64,000 bases of DNA from Rosa chinensis. Its lineage: Eukaryota > Streptophyta > Magnoliopsida > Rosales > Rosaceae. Location of the stretch: NCBI RefSeq assembly GCF_002994745.2, contig NC_037094.1:40603456-40667455 (forward strand), in the 5' to 3' direction. The position numbers and the translations under genes were made by a program. Below are positions 58,445-64,000 of the stretch, one piece after another. Within the stretch, counting starts at the first letter, position 1; each line of letters starts with the position of its first letter. The notes under the pieces are model-generated. The model did no database searches, was not told the origin of the DNA, and saw only the letters and a list, made by a program, of their open reading frames with translations.

Positions 58445-60460
58445 TGATGCGCCCGAAAGCGAGTGCATAATTTAACCCTAAAAATGTCATTAGTAGTACG
58501 TAATAAATAGGGATCGTTCTATTCCGGGGATTGAGGGTACACCTGTCATTGTCAAACAGTTAAACAATTAAAATTACAACAAAGTATAATTTTCACAAAG
58601 ATATTCACAAATATAAACATTATTTACGAAAAAGGGGGGATTTTGTTTTTGATTTTCGAAAATTAACCTAAGTAAAGAAAACAAATAAAATGCAAAAACA
58701 TAAAAACACAAATGGAATGAGAGAACAAAGATCAAAACCGAAACATATGATTAAAATTGATTCAAACCCTAATATTGTTCATCTAAGTCATGAGAAAGGA
58801 GTTGATCATGTGAAACATTCGAAAGCAAATGAATTCCCATTTTTTACTTTTCAATGCTAATTAACCTAAGCGAAAGCACCTAGATTAATCCTATCAAACA
58901 TGCAATCAAACCCTAGAAAGCTAGTCAATCATGTCATGTTTAACGCATTACACATAGAGAAAGGCTATCAACTCAAGTGTACAACTTAGTATGGAAAAGT
59001 CCACCTAATTGCAATCCTCGTTAATTAAATTCGATCTTTGTACAAAACCTTTACTACTTTGATTCAAGTTTACACAAAACGAAAAGTCGATTTCATGTTC
59101 TTAAATCTAGCACCAATTATATCAAAACCCTAAGTGTTTGCAACCACATAAGATTAAAATACAAAAGTTATCTATAACGCAAATTTAATTAAACAAACTC
59201 ACATAAGCAACTCTCGAATCACAATAATATGAATCTGAAAATTCTCAATTAATCATAAAAATTCCAGAAATTAATATTTGTTCAAACACATATGTCAACT
59301 AGTTCATAACCAACGAAATTCAAAGCAAAGGTTACAAAGGAGAATCGGATTACACCGTGAGATGGGGATGGTGATGAACGATTGATGTAGTGGTCTCTTG
59401 AATCTCGAAAGCAAGCTTCAAGGTTGGAGATGGATGATGGATGCTCACGGCTATGCTTCTTCTCCCTTGGCCTTGCTTGAACTCGTGGAGATGACTAGAG
59501 GATGGAGAAACTTACGGCTATGCTAAGAAGATTTTCTGATTTTTTTCTAAAGTGTAAATTGTATGGGGGAGAGGACCCTTCTCAATGTCAAAGAGGTGGG
59601 TATATATAGGAGCACGACTAGGGTTCACAAAACAATCAGAATTTTCCACATAGCTTCAACCAATGATAATTCGCCAAGTAAGCTTGTGATGTGGTCCAAC
59701 CAATCATAGAATGCCAAGTAAGCTTTGTGATGTGTTCCAACCAATCATAATTCTCTAAAATACCTCCCTAATATTTAATTGCTGAATTTCCTTGAAATTA
59801 TTCTGATTTTCTTCATGAATTTCGGCCAACATTCCTTTAGGGAATTTAGGGATGAATCTGGACGCCTTTTGAGCTTTTCCTTGGTGCACACATATTTTCC
59901 TTCCATAAATATCTCGCTTGAATCTCTCTTGGCGTCATCTCCTTGATTATTTCTGATTTTCACGTTGGCAATCACACCAAATTATTCCTCCAACAATATT
60001 TCTTTCCATAAAAGTCTCCCAAGAAAATCTCTCCTTGAAATCCTCAATCAATCATCTTCAATTCCCACGTTGTCACCTTGTTTTTCCTTAAGTATTACAC
60101 GGCAAATTTAATCCCCAAGGAAAATATATTTTCCTTTTTTTTAAAAAACTCTTCCTTGATTCTCTCCTTGCCATGTCATCTTCATGAAACTTCTCGTTCC
60201 TTTTATGAACTCAATTCTGCTTATTTATTCCAAAAACCTGAAAATAGAAGCTTTCTAAAATAAGAAATGGAAACTTTCTTAAACTAAAATGGAAACTTTC
60301 TAAAAATGGAAAATAGAAACTACAAAACGGAAACTTTCTACAATTAGGAACTTTCCCATTCGAAGAATGGAAACTTTCCTAAACAGAGTTTTATTAAGGA
60401 AATAACGCAGAAAATATAGGGAAATAACAGTTAAAATGTCGCATTAAAATGCTCCTATCA
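58445..60460 (-). repeat. H 5' LTR
   Basis: 2016 bp, inverted. The tip near the PBS resembles E and F tips. TATATATA lies at 59601-59608. Ends GCTCCTATCA before TSD GCAAC. Confidence 0.94.
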
Positions 60461-60465
60461 GCAAC

Positions 60466-63400
60466 GTCAAAGGAAGAGACCAAGGCATCCTCATCTTTAA
60501 AGGCAAAACCGGAAATCAAAGGTAATAATTCTAACCTATCGAATTCAGTTATTGCTAACCCTTCTTCTTCTTGCATGCCCTTCCCACGCAGGTTTGCCCA
60601 ATCTAAGAAGGATGAAAGTGACCAAGCCATCTTGGAAACTTTCAAGAAGGTGCAAGTAAACCTACCCCTCCTAGAGGCCATCAAGCAAGTCCCTAAGTAT
60701 GCCAAGTTCCTCAAAGAGCTTTGCACTACTAGGAGAGTAAACCGTGAAAAGAAGGTGGTAAAGGTAAGTGAGAATGTCTCTGCCCTGATTCAGAGAAAGA
60801 TTCCTCCAAAGTGTAAGGATCCTGGAAGCTTTAGTATTCCGTGTACTATTGGTAACTCTAGATTTAAGAATGCTATGCTAGACCTAGGTGCATCTGTTAA
60901 TGTTATGCCCTACTCTGTTTATGAAACCCTAGGTCTAGGGGAACTTAAATCTGACAACGTTATCATTCAGTTAGCTGACAGATCCAATGCATACCCTAGA
61001 GGTTTGTTGGAGGATGTGCTTGTACAGGTTAACCATCTTATCTTCCCAGCTGATTTCTATGTGTTGGAAATGGAGGACTCCCCTGTAAGTTCAACTCCAT
61101 TGCTTTTGGGACGTCCTTTCTTAAGGACAGCTAGGACGAAGATTGATGTGTATGAATGTTCACTTACAATGGAGTTCGATGGTGACATTATTGGCTTTAA
61201 CATCTTTGAAGCCATGAGGTATCCCCTAGAGGTTAATGATTGTTTTTCTGCTGACATTTTGGATGAACTTGCGCAGAAAATGTTTGATGTTATGCATGAG
61301 GATACCCTAGTCACTACCCTTGAGAGTGGGGTAGGCTATACAAAGGAAGGCGTCACCATCCCAGAGGACAAGTTGAAAGACACTTGTGAGGAGAAAATCA
61401 TTGAAAACGTCTCCTTCCTTGAGGCATCACCCTTCATAGGTAAGTCTGTTTCTCCCTTGTCCATTCAGTTATCCACTAACAAGACTTTACCTTCAGTGGT
61501 CCAGGCCCCAGAACTTGAGCTAAAACCTCTTCCAGACCATTTGAAGTATGTCTACTTAGGGGACAAGGAGACCTTACCAGTGATTGTGTCCTCTGCACTA
61601 ACGACTCCACAAGAAGAGAAGTTGGTGGACATGTTGAAGCAACACAAGACCGCCATAGGATGGACATTGGCGGACATCAAGGGAATCAGCCCTACAACTT
61701 GCGTCCATAGGCTACTTCTGGAGGAGGGGTCTAAACCTACTAGAGAGGCTCAACGTCGTCTCAACCCTCCAATGATGGAAGTAGTGAAGAAGGAGGTTAT
61801 CAAACTCCTTGATTGTGGGGTGATCTACCCTATTTCAGACTCCAAGTGGGTCTCCCCAGTTCAGGTCGTGCCCAAGAAGTCTGGGATCACTGTGGTAAAG
61901 AATGCTGATAACGAACTGGTGCCCCAAAGGACAGTCACAGGCCACAGAGTGTGCATTGACTATAGGAGGCTCAACGCAACTACAAGGAAAGACCACTTTC
62001 CTCTGCCATTCATTGATCAGATGCTTGAGCGCCTAGCTGGACATGACTACTATTGTTTTCTGGATGGATATTCTGGTTACAACCAGATTGCAATTGCAAA
62101 TGAAGATCAAGAGAAGACAACCTTCACTTGCCCCTTTGGAACATTTGCCTATAGACGTATGCCCTTCGGACTTTGCAACGCTCCAGGTACGTTTCAGAGA
62201 TGTATGGTAAGTATCTTTTCAGATTATATTGAGAAAATCATAGAGGTATTCATGGATGACTTTTCAGTTTTTGGAAAGAATTTTGATGATTGTCTTAATA
62301 ATCTGGAAATAATTCTGAAACGATGCATGGAAACTAACCTTGTCTTAAACAGGGAAAAATGTCATTTTATGGTTAAGCAAGGAATAGTTCTAGGACATAT
62401 TGTCTCTGCTAGGGGTATAGAGGTTGATAAAGCCAAGGTTGATATTGTGCGTCACTTACCCTCTCCCACTTCTGTGAGAGAGATTCGTTCTTTCCTTGGC
62501 CATGCAGGTTTTTATAGGAGGTTCATCAAGGACTTCTCTCAGATTTCGAGACCCTTATGTCAACTACTCCAGAAGGATGTGCCCTTCCACTTTGACAAGG
62601 AGTGTCAAGAAGCTTTTGACAAGCTTAAGGAGTTGTTGACATCTGCCCCCATCATGTTACCTCCAGACTGGTCCTTGCCCTTTGAGTTAATGTGTGATGC
62701 CTCTGACTACGCAGTTGGAGCCGTTTTGGGACAAAGGAAGGAAAAGCTGCCCTATGCCATCTACTACGCCTCAAGGACTCTCAATGATGCACAAATGAAT
62801 TACTCCACCACAGAGAAAGAGCTCCTTGCAGTTGTCTTTGCCCTTGAGAAGTTTCGCTCTTACTTACTTGGTACCAAAATTACTATCTTTACTGACCATG
62901 CAGCTTTGAAATACTTGATGACCAAGAAGGAGGCGAAACCAAGGCTTATCAGATGGATCCTACTCTTGCAAGAGTTTGATGTGGAAATCAAGGACAAGAA
63001 GGGTAGTGAAAACGTGGTAGCTGATCATTTGAGTCGCTTGGTGCATGAAGAAGACCATCTCCCTCTGGTGGAGACGTTTCCAGATGAACAACTCTTTGGA
63101 ATCCAGGTAAGTGAACCATGGTATGCAGACATTGTGAATTATATTGTGTCTAGAAAAATTCCTGATACCATGTCACGTGCTCATAGGGATAGGCTTAGGA
63201 AAACTGTTAAGCAATATGTTTGGGATGAACCTTATTTGTGGAAGTATTGCTCTGATCAATTGATTAGGAGATGTGTGCCTGAACATGAACATAATGCTAT
63301 ACTTTCTTTTTGCCACTCTAAAGCATGTGGGGGTCACTTTGGGTCTAAGAAGACTGCGTTTAAGGTGCTAGAGTCTGGGTTCTATTGGCCAACATTATTT

Positions 63401-64000
63401 AGGGATGCACATGCCTATTGTTTAACTTGTGATAAGTGCCAAAGAACAGGAAATCTAGGTCCTAGAGATCAAATGCCATTGTCCAATATAATAACTGTTG
63501 AAATATTTGATGTCTGGGGTATAGATTTCATGGGACCTTTCCCTTCATCTTTTGGGTTTCTCTATATCTTACTTGCAGTGGACTATGTTTCCAAATGGGT
63601 GGAAGCAAAGGCCACTAGGACTAATGACTCTAAGGTTGTTGCAGATTTTATCAAGTCTAACATCTTTAGCAGGTTTGGAATGCCTAGAGTTCTCATTAGT
63701 GATGGAGGATCCCATTTTTGCAATCGGACGATTGAGGCTCTCTTGAAGAGATATGATGTCACACATAAGGTTTCTACACCTTATCACCCACAAACTAGTG
63801 GGCAGGCTGAGGTCTCTAACCGTCAGATCAAGGGGATATTGGAGAAGACTGTGAACCCTAACAGGAAGGACTGGTCCTTGCGTTTAGAGGATGCTTTGTG
63901 GGCCTACAGAACTGCATACAAAACTCCCATAGGTATGTCACCATATCGAATTATCTATGGCAAACCTTGCCATTTACCTGTGGAGTTGGAGCACAAAGCT
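60466..64000 (+). CDS. pol: I Pol: protease, RT, RNase H, integrase (cut by window edge)
   Basis: About 1178 codons, open from the H joint to the last base, in frame with I Gag once H is set aside. In order: FPRRFAQ linker; aspartic protease LDLGAS (Asp codon 60881); the [11 protein letters not shown] segment; RT with CIDYRRLNA (from 61952) and FMDD (about 62249-62260); RNase [10 protein letters not shown] (about 62692); integrase HHCC region (about 63315-63440) and catalytic Asp codons at 63524 and 63701 and Glu at 63809 (D,D35E). The window stops before the integrase C-terminal module. One oddity is Arg (AGG at 62351) where D and A1 have Trp in the NWEKCHF segment just after the FMDD region; a Gly-to-Cys change lies near 61157. 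Before H landed this was probably an active or recently active Gag-Pol. Confidence 0.93.

Larger units (their letters stand above)
53423..60460 (-). mobile_element. H: coding-less family-B element
   Basis: 7038 bp on the minus strand inside I, with TSD GCAAC. LTRs are 53423-55437 (3') and 58445-60460 (5'). The 3.0-kb internal region matches E: PBS, one leader block, a spacer and a 3' region with three PPT-like motifs, no gag-pol. The LTR bodies are almost identical, but their U5 tips (about the last 65 bp) differ at about a dozen places. H and E descend from one deleted founder. Confidence 0.94.

Overview
The window is plant nuclear DNA made almost entirely of nested Ty3/gypsy LTR retrotransposons of the Athila type, lying in and beside a 158-159 bp satellite array. 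Three things point to a plant, probably pericentromeric: primer-binding sites that match the 3' end of plant tRNA-Asp(GTC); Athila-like Gag, protease, RT, RNase H and integrase motifs; and insertion of elements into a tandem satellite. I cannot name the species. I see no ordinary host gene, rRNA, tRNA or CRISPR array.

Two LTR families are present. Both begin TGATAGGAGC and end in CA. Family A has LTRs of about 1.73-1.81 kb that end GCCGCATCA. Family B has LTRs of about 2.0-2.4 kb that usually end GCGCATCA. I use these working names. A1 is a complete family-A element (7374-19605, TSD CATGA). C is a coding-less family-A derivative on the minus strand (22122-28456, TSD GAGAA). D is a decayed family-B element interrupted by C (about 20284-35035). 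E is a coding-less family-B derivative on the minus strand (35131-41983). F is the start of a family-B element (41984-45185). G is the start of a family-A element inside F (45186-47614). I is a family-B element inside G (47615-53422, resuming 60466-64000). H is a coding-less family-B derivative on the minus strand inside I (53423-60460, TSD GCAAC).

Layout from left to right: a minus-strand LTR fragment (1-811); satellite (812-2233); a solo LTR with TSD TTCAT (2234-4247); satellite (4248-5805); a family-B LTR (5806-7373 and 19606-about 20283) split by A1; D split by C; a scrambled joint (35036-35130); E; then the four-level nest F < G < I < H. The right-hand parts of F, G and I must lie beyond base 64000.

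Full-length members share one plan: LTR, tRNA-Asp PBS, a 0.7-1.7 kb conserved non-coding leader, one long gag-protease-RT-RNaseH-integrase frame, a 1.9-2 kb conserved non-coding 3' region with three purine-rich motifs, and LTR. No env-like gene is seen. C, E and H keep both LTRs, the PBS, leader sequence and the 3' region but have lost gag-pol. They look like parasites of the A and B coding elements. In reconstruction I has an open gag-pol frame to the window edge. A1 has two frameshifts although its LTRs are almost identical. D carries several lesions.
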